From positions 1 to 43,269 of the forward strand of contig CAJXRD010000027.1 in assembly GCA_913058295.1 (NCBI GenBank): 43,269 nucleotides of DNA. Direction: 5' to 3'. This stretch comes from an uncultured Flavobacteriales bacterium. GTDB taxonomy: Bacteria; Bacteroidota; Bacteroidia; Flavobacteriales; Flavobacteriaceae. The notes beneath the pieces are model-generated. The model made no database searches and was not told where the DNA came from. It saw only the letters and a program-made list of their open reading frames with translations. Numbering within the stretch: position 1 is the stretch's first letter; each line of letters opens with the position of its first letter. Below are positions 15,896 to 23,506 of this stretch, one piece after another. Made by a program: the position numbers and the translations under genes.

Positions 15896-17206
15896 TTAAT
15901 ATTTAAGCCATTTAATAATCTCCCTATAACTTGCCTTTTTACCGTACATTAATATCCCTACGCGATATATTTTTGCGGCAAACCATACTGTTGCTATAAA
16001 AGTAGCAAATAATATGATTAAAGAAAGTATTTGTTGCCATAAAGGTACTCCAAAGGGAATTCTCATTAACATTACAACGGGTGAAGTAAATGGGATATAA
16101 GAAAATACTTGAGAAACTGTCCCATGCGGATTTTCTATTACTGTAAAAAAACCAACATATATCCCTAAAATTAAAGGCATAAGTATGGGAATCATAAATT
16201 GTTGTGTATCTGTTTCGTTATCAACTGCAGCTCCTATTGCTGCATATAATGAACTGTATAATAAATAACCTCCAGTAAAAAAGAATAAAAACATTATCAC
16301 CAAATTAGTTAATGGCAAATTATTTATTTCTCTAAATACGTCTGTAATTAATTGCTGTGACCCCTTGTCTGAATTTTGTAGTAATAGTTCTTGCTGCTGA
16401 GATTGTGTTGCTGTAGTATCAATTCCAAACAAAGAAGAAGCTAAGGTACTTAAGAATATCATAATAATTATCCAAACCACAAACTGTGTTAATCCTGCTA
16501 GGGAAGTACCAAATATTTTACCTAATAATAATTTAATTGGTTTTACTGAAGATATTAATACTTCTATAATTCTACTTGTTTTTTCTTCAATAACACTTCG
16601 CATGATCATATTACCATAAATAATAATAAACATAAAAAGTAAATATCCCGCAATACCTCCAAAAGCGAGTTTTACCCCAGAACCCAATTTAGAGGTCTTT
16701 TCTCCTGCAAAAGTTTCTAGATTAGTATTTACCGTAACTTTTAATTCCTCAATTTTATTTGCATCAATTCCGGCTTCTTTTAACTTTAATCGATTCACCT
16801 TTTCTTCAATAGTATTTTCTATGGCTTGCATCACACTCATCGAAGGAGAGTCTTCAGAATAAAAAGTAATTACACTTGAATAATCCTCAATATTTTCTGT
16901 TTTAGGAATATAAAGTAATCCATAATTATTTGAGGACTCTGCTGCAAATTTTGCATCTTTTAAAGGCACCCCATTAATTATTTTAAACTTTAAGTTTTCT
17001 GAATCCTCAAATTGACTGGTAAAAACACCACTTTCGTCAAGCACCTCAATTGTATTTACGATATCGTTATTCAACTGGGATAAATAAGAAACCAAAGTGA
17101 TGATAGCCACCATAATTATTGGACTTAAAAAAGTCATAATTATAAATGACTTGTTTCTTATTTTATTTAAATATTCTCTTTTTATAATTAATGAAAGATG
17201 ATTCAT
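15896..17206 (-). CDS. ABC-2 type exporter permease (NatB-like)
   Basis: The 436-residue permease starts at ATG 17204-17206 (MNHLSLIIKREYLNKIRNKSFI), one base after the ATPase stop; a longer frame to 17251 would overlap the ATPase by 44 bp and add no conserved residues. One N-terminal membrane helix is followed by a large external loop (about residues 50-190) and then five helices, the layout of ABC2_membrane_3 permeases such as NatB. The IEEKTSRIIEVLISSVKPIKLLLGKI segment is the usual coupling region. With the ATPase upstream it forms an exporter of unknown substrate, possibly sodium as in NatAB. Confidence 0.9.
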   Translation of the reverse strand: MNHLSLIIKREYLNKIRNKSFIIMTFLSPIIMVAIITLVSYLSQLNNDIVNTIEVLDESGVFTSQFEDSENLKFKIINGVPLKDAKFAAESSNNYGLLYIPKTENIEDYSSVITFYSEDSPSMSVMQAIENTIEEKVNRLKLKEAGIDANKIEELKVTVNTNLETFAGEKTSKLGSGVKLAFGGIAGYLLFMFIIIYGNMIMRSVIEEKTSRIIEVLISSVKPIKLLLGKIFGTSLAGLTQFVVWIIIMIFLSTLASSLFGIDTTATQSQQQELLLQNSDKGSQQLITDVFREINNLPLTNLVIMFLFFFTGGYLLYSSLYAAIGAAVDNETDTQQFMIPILMPLILGIYVGFFTVIENPHGTVSQVFSYIPFTSPVVMLMRIPFGVPLWQQILSLIILFATFIATVWFAAKIYRVGILMYGKKASYREIIKWLKY

Positions 17207-17207
17207 A

Positions 17208-18143
17208 CTATAAAATATTATTGTTTTTAACGGTTTCAATAAAAATATCATTCGCGGATGGAATCACTTCTGAAAAATGAGTAAGTTGTCCCAATGAAGT
17301 TAAATAATTTACCAAATCATTAGCAGAATCTTTTTCTGATATTTTAATTTTATACTGCAATTCATTATGAATACTTTTAAATGAAGTAGGAGAAATCTCA
17401 AACTTTTCACTTATTAAAGATTTTATATTATCTGAATTTGAAGCAATTAATCCAATCTCATAACTATTGGACTTATAAGCTCTCTTTATATCTATTAATT
17501 TTCCATCCAACACTTTATTAGATTCGTGTATTAAGGCAATATGATCACACATCTCTTCCACAGATTCCATACGATGTGTAGAGAATATTATGGTAGCACC
17601 TTCATCCCTCAATCGTAATATTTCATCTTTAATTAGATTTGCATTTATGGGATCAAAGCCACTAAAGGGTTCATCGAAAATTAATAATTTTGGTTGATGC
17701 AAAACCGTTACCACAAATTGTATTTTTTGAGCCATCCCTTTAGAGAGTTCCTGAACTTTCTTGTTCCACCAGCCTTCGATTCCCAATCTTTTAAACCAAT
17801 AACTAAGTCGTTCTTTAGCCTGTACCTTAGACAGTCCTTTTAATTGCGCTAGATACAAAGCTTGTTCTCCAACTTTCATAGATTTATAAAGACCTCTTTC
17901 TTCTGGCAAATAACCTATATGCATAATATCATTGGGTTGGAGTGTTTGCCCATCCAAATAAATGGTGCCCGAATCTGGCATGGTAATTTGATTAATAATA
18001 CGGATAAGTGTAGTTTTTCCAGCGCCATTAGGGCCTAAAAGTCCAAAAACACTTCCTTTTGGCACTTCAACTGTTATATTATTAAGTGCTTTAAAATCTC
18101 CGTAATTCTTGGTGACATTTTTTGCAACTAAAAGATTCTCCAT
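17208..18143 (-). CDS. ABC exporter ATPase (NatA-like) with C-terminal DUF4162 region
   Basis: The 311-residue ATPase shows Walker A LLGPNGAGKTTLIRI (about residues 34-48), a Q-loop near YLPEERGLYKSMKV, the ABC signature as ELSKGMAQK, Walker B LLIFDEPFSGFDP and the H-loop in IIFSTHRMES. The last 80 residues form the accessory domain found in NatA-type proteins (DUF4162). The tyrosine-rich YLPEERGLY region is characteristic of the NatA group. It is the first gene of the six-gene run ABC-ABC-mscS-RR-ppk2-M28. Upstream are the direct and inverted repeats at 18203-18297, which could be regulatory. Confidence 0.93.
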   Translation of the reverse strand: MENLLVAKNVTKNYGDFKALNNITVEVPKGSVFGLLGPNGAGKTTLIRIINQITMPDSGTIYLDGQTLQPNDIMHIGYLPEERGLYKSMKVGEQALYLAQLKGLSKVQAKERLSYWFKRLGIEGWWNKKVQELSKGMAQKIQFVVTVLHQPKLLIFDEPFSGFDPINANLIKDEILRLRDEGATIIFSTHRMESVEEMCDHIALIHESNKVLDGKLIDIKRAYKSNSYEIGLIASNSDNIKSLISEKFEISPTSFKSIHNELQYKIKISEKDSANDLVNYLTSLGQLTHFSEVIPSANDIFIETVKNNNIL

Positions 18144-18202
18144 GGTAATATTTTATTCCGAAACTTCGGTTGGTAAATATATTGAATTGCTAAATAAACA
18201 AT

Positions 18203-18231
18203 TCTGTTAGTAAACTTAATCTGTTAGTAAA
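18203..18231. repeat. Two direct copies of TCTGTTAGTAAA, 17-bp period
   Basis: TCTGTTAGTAAA occurs at 18203-18214 and again at 18220-18231, 60-90 bp upstream of the ABC ATPase start. Tandem 12-mers before an operon can be regulator half-sites, though a 17-bp period does not put them on one face of the helix. The function is unknown. Confidence 0.45.
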
Positions 18232-18257
18232 ATTACTTAATGTATTGTTACAGTCTC

Positions 18258-18297
18258 GATAGATTATATTATGAAGAGTATAGTTTTTTAATCTATC
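18258..18297. repeat. 9-bp inverted repeat, 22-bp spacer
   Basis: GATAGATTA at 18258-18266 is matched by TAATCTATC at 18289-18297. It lies between the dnaJ terminator and the ABC operon; I see no ORF in the 297-bp gap 18144-18440 beyond this, the direct repeat and the terminator. Confidence 0.4.
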
Positions 18298-18328
18298 CAA
18301 AAAAAACCCATTTGTGTAAAAAACAAAA

Positions 18329-18356
18329 CCCACCCTTTAAACTAATAAAGGATGGG
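18329..18356 (-). terminator. Terminator of the grpE-dnaJ operon
   Basis: On the minus strand CCCATCCTTT pairs with AAAGGGTGGG (one G-U pair) around an 8-nt loop and is followed by a T-rich tract (A-rich 18318-18328 on the plus strand). It lies 85 bp past the dnaJ stop. Confidence 0.75.
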
Positions 18357-18440
18357 AAAAAATTGCTATGAAAAAGAAAAATTATCACTAATCGAATTAG
18401 CGATTCTCAAATATAGGAAAATTAATCTGTTTTCAAAATA

Positions 18441-19571
18441 TTATGAAAACATATCTTTAACTTTTTCAAAAAACGACTTGTCTTCCTTTTCTGGTTTTGG
18501 CTCAAAGTTGTCATCCTCAGTCATTTTCTCAAAAAATTCTTTTTGTTCTTTGTTTAAAGTTTTTGGAGTCCAAACATTAACATGGACTAATAAATCACCA
18601 GTACTATAACTATTCAAACTAGGAATCCCTTTATTACGAAGACGTAAGATTTTTCCACTTTGTACTCCAGACTCTACTTTTATTCTTACTTTCCCGTTTA
18701 CCGTATCAATTTCTTTTGAAGTTCCTAATGCAGCATCAGAAAAACTTATATAAAGATCATAATGTAAATTATCTCCTTCTCTTTGTAAAGATTCGTGTGG
18801 CTTTTCTTCTATAGCAACGATTAAATCTCCAGAAACTCCATTTCCTGGAGCTTCATTTCCTTTTCCGGTAACTTTTAATTGCATCCCGTCTACAACACCT
18901 GCAGGAATTTTAACAGAAACAGTTTCCTCTGTTAACAACATCCCATGCGCATCTGCATTGGCAGGTTTCTTATCTATTGTTTGTCCGGAACCACCACATA
19001 CATTACAGGGTGCAGAAGTTTGCATTCTACCTAATATTGTATTTTGGATTCTTGTTACTTGTCCTTGACCATTACAGGTAGAACAAGTTTTATAAGTTGT
19101 CCCTTGGGCTACTTTTTTTCTTTTAACTTTAATCTTCTTCTCTACACCATTTGCGATATCTTCTAAAGTAAGTTTTACTCTTATTCTTAGGTTACTTCCT
19201 TTAACTCGAGCACTTCCTCTGCCGCCAAAGCCGCCACCAAAGCCACCGCCGCCGCCGCCGCCAAAAATATCTCCAAACTGGCTGAATATGTCTTCCATAT
19301 TCATGCCGCCGCCGTCAAACCCACCGCCAAAGCCTCCGCCACCACCTCCTTCAAAGGCTTGGTGACCAAAACGATCGTATTTAGCTTTTTTATCTGCATC
19401 ACTTAAAACTTCATAAGCCTCTGCTGCTTTTTTGAAGTTTTCTTCGGCCTCACTATTCCCTGGATTTTTATCTGGGTGAAATTCAATCGCTTTTTTACGA
19501 TATGCCTTTTTTATTTCAGGAGTAGATGCATCTTTAGAAACACCTAATATTTTGTAAAAATCTTCTTTCAT
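18441..19571 (-). CDS. dnaJ: Chaperone DnaJ with a reduced zinc-finger region
   Basis: The 376-residue Hsp40 co-chaperone stimulates DnaK ATPase and delivers substrates. The J domain (residues 1-70) has HPD at 32-34, followed by a Gly/Phe-rich linker (about 74-118) and the two C-terminal substrate-binding domains, starting at about residue 123. Classical DnaJ has four CxxCxGxG repeats; here only two are present, CSTCNGQG at residues 163-170 and CNVCGGSG at 189-196, corresponding by flanking sequence to repeats 2 and 3. One zinc site is therefore kept and the other is lost. The same reduced finger is, as I recall, common in Flavobacteriaceae. The GC-rich, repetitive 19210-19350 stretch is the Gly linker. 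It follows grpE by 9 bp. Confidence 0.95.
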   Translation of the reverse strand: MKEDFYKILGVSKDASTPEIKKAYRKKAIEFHPDKNPGNSEAEENFKKAAEAYEVLSDADKKAKYDRFGHQAFEGGGGGGFGGGFDGGGMNMEDIFSQFGDIFGGGGGGGFGGGFGGRGSARVKGSNLRIRVKLTLEDIANGVEKKIKVKRKKVAQGTTYKTCSTCNGQGQVTRIQNTILGRMQTSAPCNVCGGSGQTIDKKPANADAHGMLLTEETVSVKIPAGVVDGMQLKVTGKGNEAPGNGVSGDLIVAIEEKPHESLQREGDNLHYDLYISFSDAALGTSKEIDTVNGKVRIKVESGVQSGKILRLRNKGIPSLNSYSTGDLLVHVNVWTPKTLNKEQKEFFEKMTEDDNFEPKPEKEDKSFFEKVKDMFS

Positions 19572-19580
19572 GAATTAAAT

Positions 19581-20126
19581 TTATTGTCCGATAACTACTT
19601 TAGGGAATCGTATGATTTTATCTCCCAATACATATCCTTTTTCAACAACATCTACAATCTTTCCTTTTAAGTCGTCACTTGGTGCAGGAATTTGAGTAAT
19701 TGCTTCATGGATATCGGCATTAAAAACTTCTCCTTGTTCAGTTTCAACAATATTCAAACCTTTTGCTTTTAAAGCTTCCCGAAGTTTATTGTTTATTAAA
19801 ACAATTCCTTCTAAATGACCAGCTACTTCAGATTTTTCAATTTCTAAAAGTGCTCTATCAAAATCGTCTAATACAGGTAAAATAGCAGTCATTAGACCTT
19901 CGCTTGCAGTTTTATAAAGATCTATTTTTTCTTTGGTAGTCCTTTTTTTAAAATTTTCAAACTCCGCAAATAACCTTAAATTTCTGTCTTTCTCCTTATC
20001 AAAATCGCTCTGTAATGCCACTAAGGGGTCAACATCCTTTTCTTCTTCTTTATTAGAAGTTTCCTGTTCTTTAGTGATCACTTCTTCTTCTAAAAAATCC
20101 TTTTCTTCTTTATTCTTTTTGCTCAT
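19581..20126 (-). CDS. grpE: Nucleotide exchange factor GrpE
   Basis: GrpE releases ADP from DnaK. The 181-residue protein has a long charged N-terminal tail, a coiled coil (about residues 35-85, FDKEKDRNLRLFAEFENFKK) and the compact C-terminal beta domain with AITQIPAPSDDLKGKIVDVV and GYVLGDKIIRFPKVVIG. It is the promoter-proximal gene of the grpE-dnaJ heat-shock operon, 9 bp before dnaJ. The promoter at 20164-20171 and the TGACAT direct repeat upstream suggest stress regulation. Confidence 0.95.
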   Translation of the reverse strand: MSKKNKEEKDFLEEEVITKEQETSNKEEEKDVDPLVALQSDFDKEKDRNLRLFAEFENFKKRTTKEKIDLYKTASEGLMTAILPVLDDFDRALLEIEKSEVAGHLEGIVLINNKLREALKAKGLNIVETEQGEVFNADIHEAITQIPAPSDDLKGKIVDVVEKGYVLGDKIIRFPKVVIGQ

Positions 20127-20163
20127 GATATGAGTATATTTTTTATTTGATATTTATGGTTTG

Positions 20164-20171
20164 CAAAAGTA
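20164..20171 (-). promoter_or_regulatory. -7 box of the grpE-dnaJ operon
   Basis: The minus strand reads TACTTTTG, a perfect TAnnTTTG. Transcription should start near 20157, leaving a leader of about 31 nt before grpE. Confidence 0.65.
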
Positions 20172-20188
20172 CTGCCATTTCTATTAAA

Positions 20189-20202
20189 ATGTCATAATGT
20201 CA
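20189..20202 (-). promoter_or_regulatory. Tandem TGACAT repeat upstream of the heat-shock promoter
   Basis: The plus strand reads ATGTCATAATGTCA, that is, on the transcribed side two TGACAT units in direct repeat with an 8-bp period. It begins 17 bp upstream of the -7 box, so it covers the -33 region. A heat-shock regulator or alternative -33 element is a reasonable guess. Confidence 0.45.
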
Positions 20203-20225
20203 CCAATAAAAAAGAATGGAATCTA

Positions 20226-20894
20226 TTAGGCTTTGATTGCCCTCAACATTTCACGTTTTCCGGGAGGTCCAGGAAGCCTTTCAACTGTAAAACCAACAGC
20301 TTGCATCGCTCTACGCACAGAACCTTTAGCAGAATAAGTAACCAATACCCCATTCTTAGTAAGAGCATTGTACATTTTTTGGAAGATTGCTTCCGTCCAG
20401 AGTTCAGGTTGAACACGAGCTCCAAAAGCATCAAAATAAATAATATGAAAAACGTTTTTATCATCAATTTCAGAAAAAAATTGCATTCGTTTTGTGAGGA
20501 AGAAATTTATCGATATTTCAGAAAGAGTTTCCCAGGAAGTATTATGTATATTTTTAAAAACCTCTTCAGAGGCATTTAATTTTGAACTATAGTTTAATTT
20601 TTTAATTTCAGAATCCTCTATTGGATACGCTTCAATACCTATGTAGTCAATCTTCAAATCTATTTTATCAGCCTCTATTTGCGTGATATAAGTATTTAAG
20701 CCAGTACCAAACCCAATTTCTAATATTTTAAGAGGTCTTGACGAAACATTTTTTAAATAATAAAACAAACCCATCTCGATAAATACATGATAAGCTTCTT
20801 GTATAGCACCATGCTTAGAATGATATTGCTCGTCCCATTCAGGTAAATGAATGGTGGTAGAACCATCTTCAGTTATTATTATTTCACGTTTCAA
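20226..20894 (-). CDS. mnmD: tRNA mnm5s2U34 methyltransferase, stand-alone MnmD
   Basis: The enzyme methylates aminomethyl-(2-thio)uridine at the tRNA wobble position; in enterobacteria this activity is the N-terminal half of MnmC. The 222-residue protein has the SAM-binding motif ILEIGFGTGLNTYI (about residues 57-70), FDAFGARVQPELWT as the substrate-site region, and the family ending VERLPGPPGKREMLRA. No FAD-dependent MnmC1 domain is attached, which is the normal state for MnmD. It is the third gene after the DUF4920 and monohaem lipoprotein genes, 7 bp downstream of the latter. Confidence 0.9.
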   Translation of the reverse strand: MKREIIITEDGSTTIHLPEWDEQYHSKHGAIQEAYHVFIEMGLFYYLKNVSSRPLKILEIGFGTGLNTYITQIEADKIDLKIDYIGIEAYPIEDSEIKKLNYSSKLNASEEVFKNIHNTSWETLSEISINFFLTKRMQFFSEIDDKNVFHIIYFDAFGARVQPELWTEAIFQKMYNALTKNGVLVTYSAKGSVRRAMQAVGFTVERLPGPPGKREMLRAIKA

Positions 20895-20901
20895 AAAAGA
20901 G

Positions 20902-21342
20902 TTAATTAATTAATAACTTTTCAATTCTTGTAATTGGGCCTACACATTCTGTACTATGACAGGATATACAAGTATTAATGGCAGTATTATATCGTTGTTT
21001 TATTGGTAGTTCGCTGGAATTAGAAAACATTTCTCTTTCCTTATCGATAAACACTTTAGAGTAAGCATTAAAAATTTCATTTTTAGGCTTATCATCTGTT
21101 AATGTTGCCGTATATATATTTAGAAAATCCTTTGGAAATTTATCTGGTGTATTTCCAGCTATTATCTCTTTTTTAAGTTCTTCATGCACCTCATACATAG
21201 AACGCATTAACAAAGTCATCTCAGAAGGCTCATACATATCAAACACAAACTCTTCGTCCACTTTAACCTTTTTGTCTAAATTTTCTGAATTATTACAAGA
21301 AATAAAAGAAAAAACTATGAATAGAAACGCAATAGATCTCAT
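20902..21342 (-). CDS. Lipoprotein with a c-type haem motif
   Basis: The 146-residue protein has a lipoprotein signal (MRSIAFLFIVFSFISC, with Cys at about residue 16 after F-I-S) and a predominantly helical body. Near the C terminus, NTCISCHSTECVGPITRIEK contains C-x-x-C-H, the covalent haem-binding motif of c-type cytochromes, in a four-helix-like context without other cysteine pairs. It may therefore be a small monohaem cytochrome on the periplasmic side of a membrane. A Met or His distal ligand is not obvious to me. It sits 3 bp after the DUF4920 gene and 7 bp before mnmD, so it is in one operon; DUF4920 proteins also carry conserved cysteines. I do not recognise the family. Confidence 0.8.
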   Translation of the reverse strand: MRSIAFLFIVFSFISCNNSENLDKKVKVDEEFVFDMYEPSEMTLLMRSMYEVHEELKKEIIAGNTPDKFPKDFLNIYTATLTDDKPKNEIFNAYSKVFIDKEREMFSNSSELPIKQRYNTAINTCISCHSTECVGPITRIEKLLIN

Positions 21343-21345
21343 GGT

Positions 21346-21858
21346 TTATTTTTTAACCAAAACACCATCTGCTTCAAAAGAAAGTGTTGTTTCAACTTCA
21401 GTAATTGCAGCTATTTCCTCTTCACTTTTACCAGCATCTTCTGCATAATGACGTTGTTCTTCCACAGACATTTCAGAAACATATGCTTTACCATTTACAA
21501 TCACTTCTTTATCTGTAATGTTTTTTGGCATAAAAAAACCATAGTCCTTAAATCGAACCATCGCTTCATTATCTCCTAAATCCAAACGCATCCAACATCC
21601 TTTTGCTTGACATACTTCTTTAACAGATGTAGTAAATTTAACCACAGCTGTATCTCCAACTTTTAAGTTCTTATAGGTCTCTATTATTTCAGATTTAGCA
21701 AGGACATTTTCATCCGTTATTTTCTCCCCGAAAGAGGCATATGCTATTTTTTCTTTTACTACTTCTTCTACAACTTCTTTATTAACATCCACCTTCGAGT
21801 CCGACTTACAAGAGAACAATAACAGTGGAATACAAATTAATAGGGCTATTTTTTTCAC
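21346..21858 (-). CDS. DUF4920 family lipoprotein
   Basis: This is a 170-residue protein with a lipoprotein signal (MKKIALLICIPLLLFSC, Cys at residue 17) and a charged linker (VDVNKEVVEEVVKEK). The core has the DUF4920 pattern: YASFGEKITDENVL, VVKFTTSVKEVCQAKGCWM with two conserved Cys spaced C-x4-C, and VRFKDYGFFMPKN. The fold is unknown to me as characterised; the C-x4-C might bind a metal or form a disulfide. First gene of the operon with the haem lipoprotein and mnmD; divergent from ilvE across a 118-bp gap that holds both promoters. Confidence 0.85.
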   Translation of the reverse strand: MKKIALLICIPLLLFSCKSDSKVDVNKEVVEEVVKEKIAYASFGEKITDENVLAKSEIIETYKNLKVGDTAVVKFTTSVKEVCQAKGCWMRLDLGDNEAMVRFKDYGFFMPKNITDKEVIVNGKAYVSEMSVEEQRHYAEDAGKSEEEIAAITEVETTLSFEADGVLVKK

Positions 21859-21905
21859 GATAATTAGTTTTAAGTTTCTAAATAGGTTTAGCTAATAATA
21901 TACTA

Positions 21906-21913
21906 CAAAATTA
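21906..21913 (-). promoter_or_regulatory. -7 box of the DUF4920-cytochrome-mnmD operon
   Basis: The minus strand reads TAATTTTG, a full TAnnTTTG match, which puts the start of transcription near 21899 and leaves about 40 nt of leader. Confidence 0.6.
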
Positions 21914-21949
21914 TAACTTTTTAAGGTATTAAATGGCCTTATTTTTGAG

Positions 21950-21957
21950 TACTTTTG
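21950..21957 (+). promoter_or_regulatory. -7 box of ilvE
   Basis: TACTTTTG is a perfect match and ends one base before an in-frame ATG at 21959, which cannot then be the start. Transcription near 21963 leaves a leader of about 14 nt before ATG 21977. Confidence 0.65.
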
Positions 21958-21976
21958 TATGATAATAAAAGTATTC

Positions 21977-23053
21977 ATGAGCCTTACATCACAACAATCC
22001 ATTACTATAGAAAAAATAAATTCTTCAAACATAAACGAGGTAGATTTTAACAACCTTGAATTTGGTAAGGAATTTACAGACTATATGTTTGAATGTGACT
22101 ATAAAGATGGTTCATGGAGAAATCCTACTATAAAACCTTTTGGTCCTCTTACTATTTCTCCTGCAGCAAAAGTATTTCATTATGGACAAGCTGTTTTTGA
22201 AGGAATGAAAGCCTATAAGGATGATCAAGGAAAGATATGGATGTTTCGTCCAGAAGATAATTTTAATAGAATTAATAAATCTGCAAAACGGTTAGCAATT
22301 CCTGAATTTCCAAGAGAATTATTTTACCAAGGTTTGGAATCTATGTTGCTTCTAGATAAAGAATGGATTAAACCAGGATTAGGAAATTCACTTTATATAA
22401 GACCCTTTGTAATTGCTACTCAAAATGGTGTATCTGCATCTCCATCTGATGCCTATAAATTTATGTTTCTATTTTCACCAGCACAATCCTATTATTCTGG
22501 GGAAGTTAAAGTAGTTATAGCAGAGCATTTTAGTCGTTCTGCCGATGGTGGTGTTGGAGCTGCTAAAGCTGCCGGAAATTATGCTGCTCAATTTTACCCT
22601 ACCAACCTTGCTAAAGAAAAAGGTTTTGATCAAGTAATTTGGACAGACTCTAATGAACATAAATATTTAGAGGAAGCTGGAACCATGAATGTTTTTTTTA
22701 GAATAAACGACACCTTATTGACTGCTCCTGTTAGCGATCGAATTTTAGATGGAATAACTAGAAAGAGTGTTATTGCATTAGCTGAAAAGGATGGCATAAA
22801 AACGGATGTTCGTAAAGTAAAAGTTTCTGAATTAATTGAAGCGTCCAAAAACGGTTCTTTAAAAGAAATATTTGGTGCAGGAACAGCAGCCGTAATTAGT
22901 CCTGTTAGAGCATTTAGTTACAAAGACGAAGTTTATAACATCCCAAAAAAGGACACTACTTTTGCAAGTCGATTTAAAAAGGAATTACTAGACATACAAT
23001 ACAATCTCGTAGAAGATCCTTTTGGATGGCGACACGAAGTAAGCAGTAAGTAA
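21977..23053 (+). CDS. ilvE: Branched-chain amino-acid aminotransferase
   Basis: This PLP enzyme transfers the amino group to 2-keto acids in the last step of Leu, Ile and Val synthesis and the first of their breakdown. The 358-residue protein is of fold type IV: HYGQAVFEGMKAY and RPEDNFNRI in the N half, the Schiff-base Lys in GGVGAAKAAGNYAA (about residue 197), and YLEEAGTMNVFF and GAGTAAVISPVR for the phosphate of PLP. This is a class II BCAT with normal length. The frame extends upstream to ATG 21959, but that is inside the promoter, so ATG 21977 (MSLTSQQSITIEK) is preferred. Branched-chain keto acids from valine are a source of isobutyryl-CoA, the possible substrate of IcmF at 34-37 kb, though the genes are far apart. 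Confidence 0.95.
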   Translation: MSLTSQQSITIEKINSSNINEVDFNNLEFGKEFTDYMFECDYKDGSWRNPTIKPFGPLTISPAAKVFHYGQAVFEGMKAYKDDQGKIWMFRPEDNFNRINKSAKRLAIPEFPRELFYQGLESMLLLDKEWIKPGLGNSLYIRPFVIATQNGVSASPSDAYKFMFLFSPAQSYYSGEVKVVIAEHFSRSADGGVGAAKAAGNYAAQFYPTNLAKEKGFDQVIWTDSNEHKYLEEAGTMNVFFRINDTLLTAPVSDRILDGITRKSVIALAEKDGIKTDVRKVKVSELIEASKNGSLKEIFGAGTAAVISPVRAFSYKDEVYNIPKKDTTFASRFKKELLDIQYNLVEDPFGWRHEVSSK

Positions 23054-23072
23054 GTAAATCCTTTAAATATAG

Positions 23073-23459
23073 TTATTTATCTAAAATAGATTTTAAATCT
23101 GGTCTAAAGTAATTAGGGCCTTTTAAAACTTTTCCGTCTTCTCTATAAATTGGCATGCCATCTGCACCTAATTTACTCATATTGCTTTTTTGAATTTCAT
23201 TAAACACTTCTTCAATTTTATATTGCATTCCATGTTCAATGATAGTACCACATAAAATATAAAGCATATCTCCTAGGGCATCTGCAACCTCAACCAAGTC
23301 CTTATTGTTTGCTGCATCCAAATATTCTTCATTTTCTTCTCGCATTAACTTATAACGCAATAGATTTTTTTGGAGAGTTAATTCGGCAGTGGGAGATTCT
23401 TTTTGTCCTAGTCCAAAGGCTTCATGAAAGGATTTAACGGCAGCAATTTTATTCTTCAT
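23073..23459 (-). CDS. MazG-like nucleotide pyrophosphohydrolase
   Basis: The 128-residue all-helical protein resembles the phosphoribosyl-ATP pyrophosphohydrolase/MazG superfamily. The metal-binding motifs are seen as REENEEYLDA (E-x-x-E-E) and EVADALGDMLYILCG (E-x-x-D after a helix), and the C-terminal segment NMSKLGADGMPIYREDGKVLKGPNY is typical of the small bacteriophage-like subgroup. Members cleave NTPs to NMP and pyrophosphate, cleaning nucleotide pools. The gene is convergent with ilvE (19 bp apart) and divergent from the small membrane protein gene. Substrate preference is unknown. Confidence 0.85.
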   Translation of the reverse strand: MKNKIAAVKSFHEAFGLGQKESPTAELTLQKNLLRYKLMREENEEYLDAANNKDLVEVADALGDMLYILCGTIIEHGMQYKIEEVFNEIQKSNMSKLGADGMPIYREDGKVLKGPNYFRPDLKSILDK

Positions 23460-23498
23460 AATGTAATTTTAAGATTGTATTTTTATGCCCTAAATCTA

Positions 23499-23506
23499 CA
23501 AATTTA
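23499..23506 (-). promoter_or_regulatory. -7 box of the MazG-like gene
   Basis: The minus strand reads TAAATTTG, matching TAnnTTTG. It overlaps the start codon of the oppositely oriented small membrane protein gene at 23506. Predicted leader is about 33 nt. Confidence 0.55.

Noticed and set aside
18352-18609. Plus-strand ORF overlapping the end of dnaJ
   Set aside because: Antisense shadow of the dnaJ 3' end plus intergenic DNA; no domain, biased composition, no promoter.
19210-19350. GC-rich tandem GCC/CCG-like repeats
   Set aside because: They are the codons of the Gly/Phe-rich linker of dnaJ, not a mobile or CRISPR repeat.
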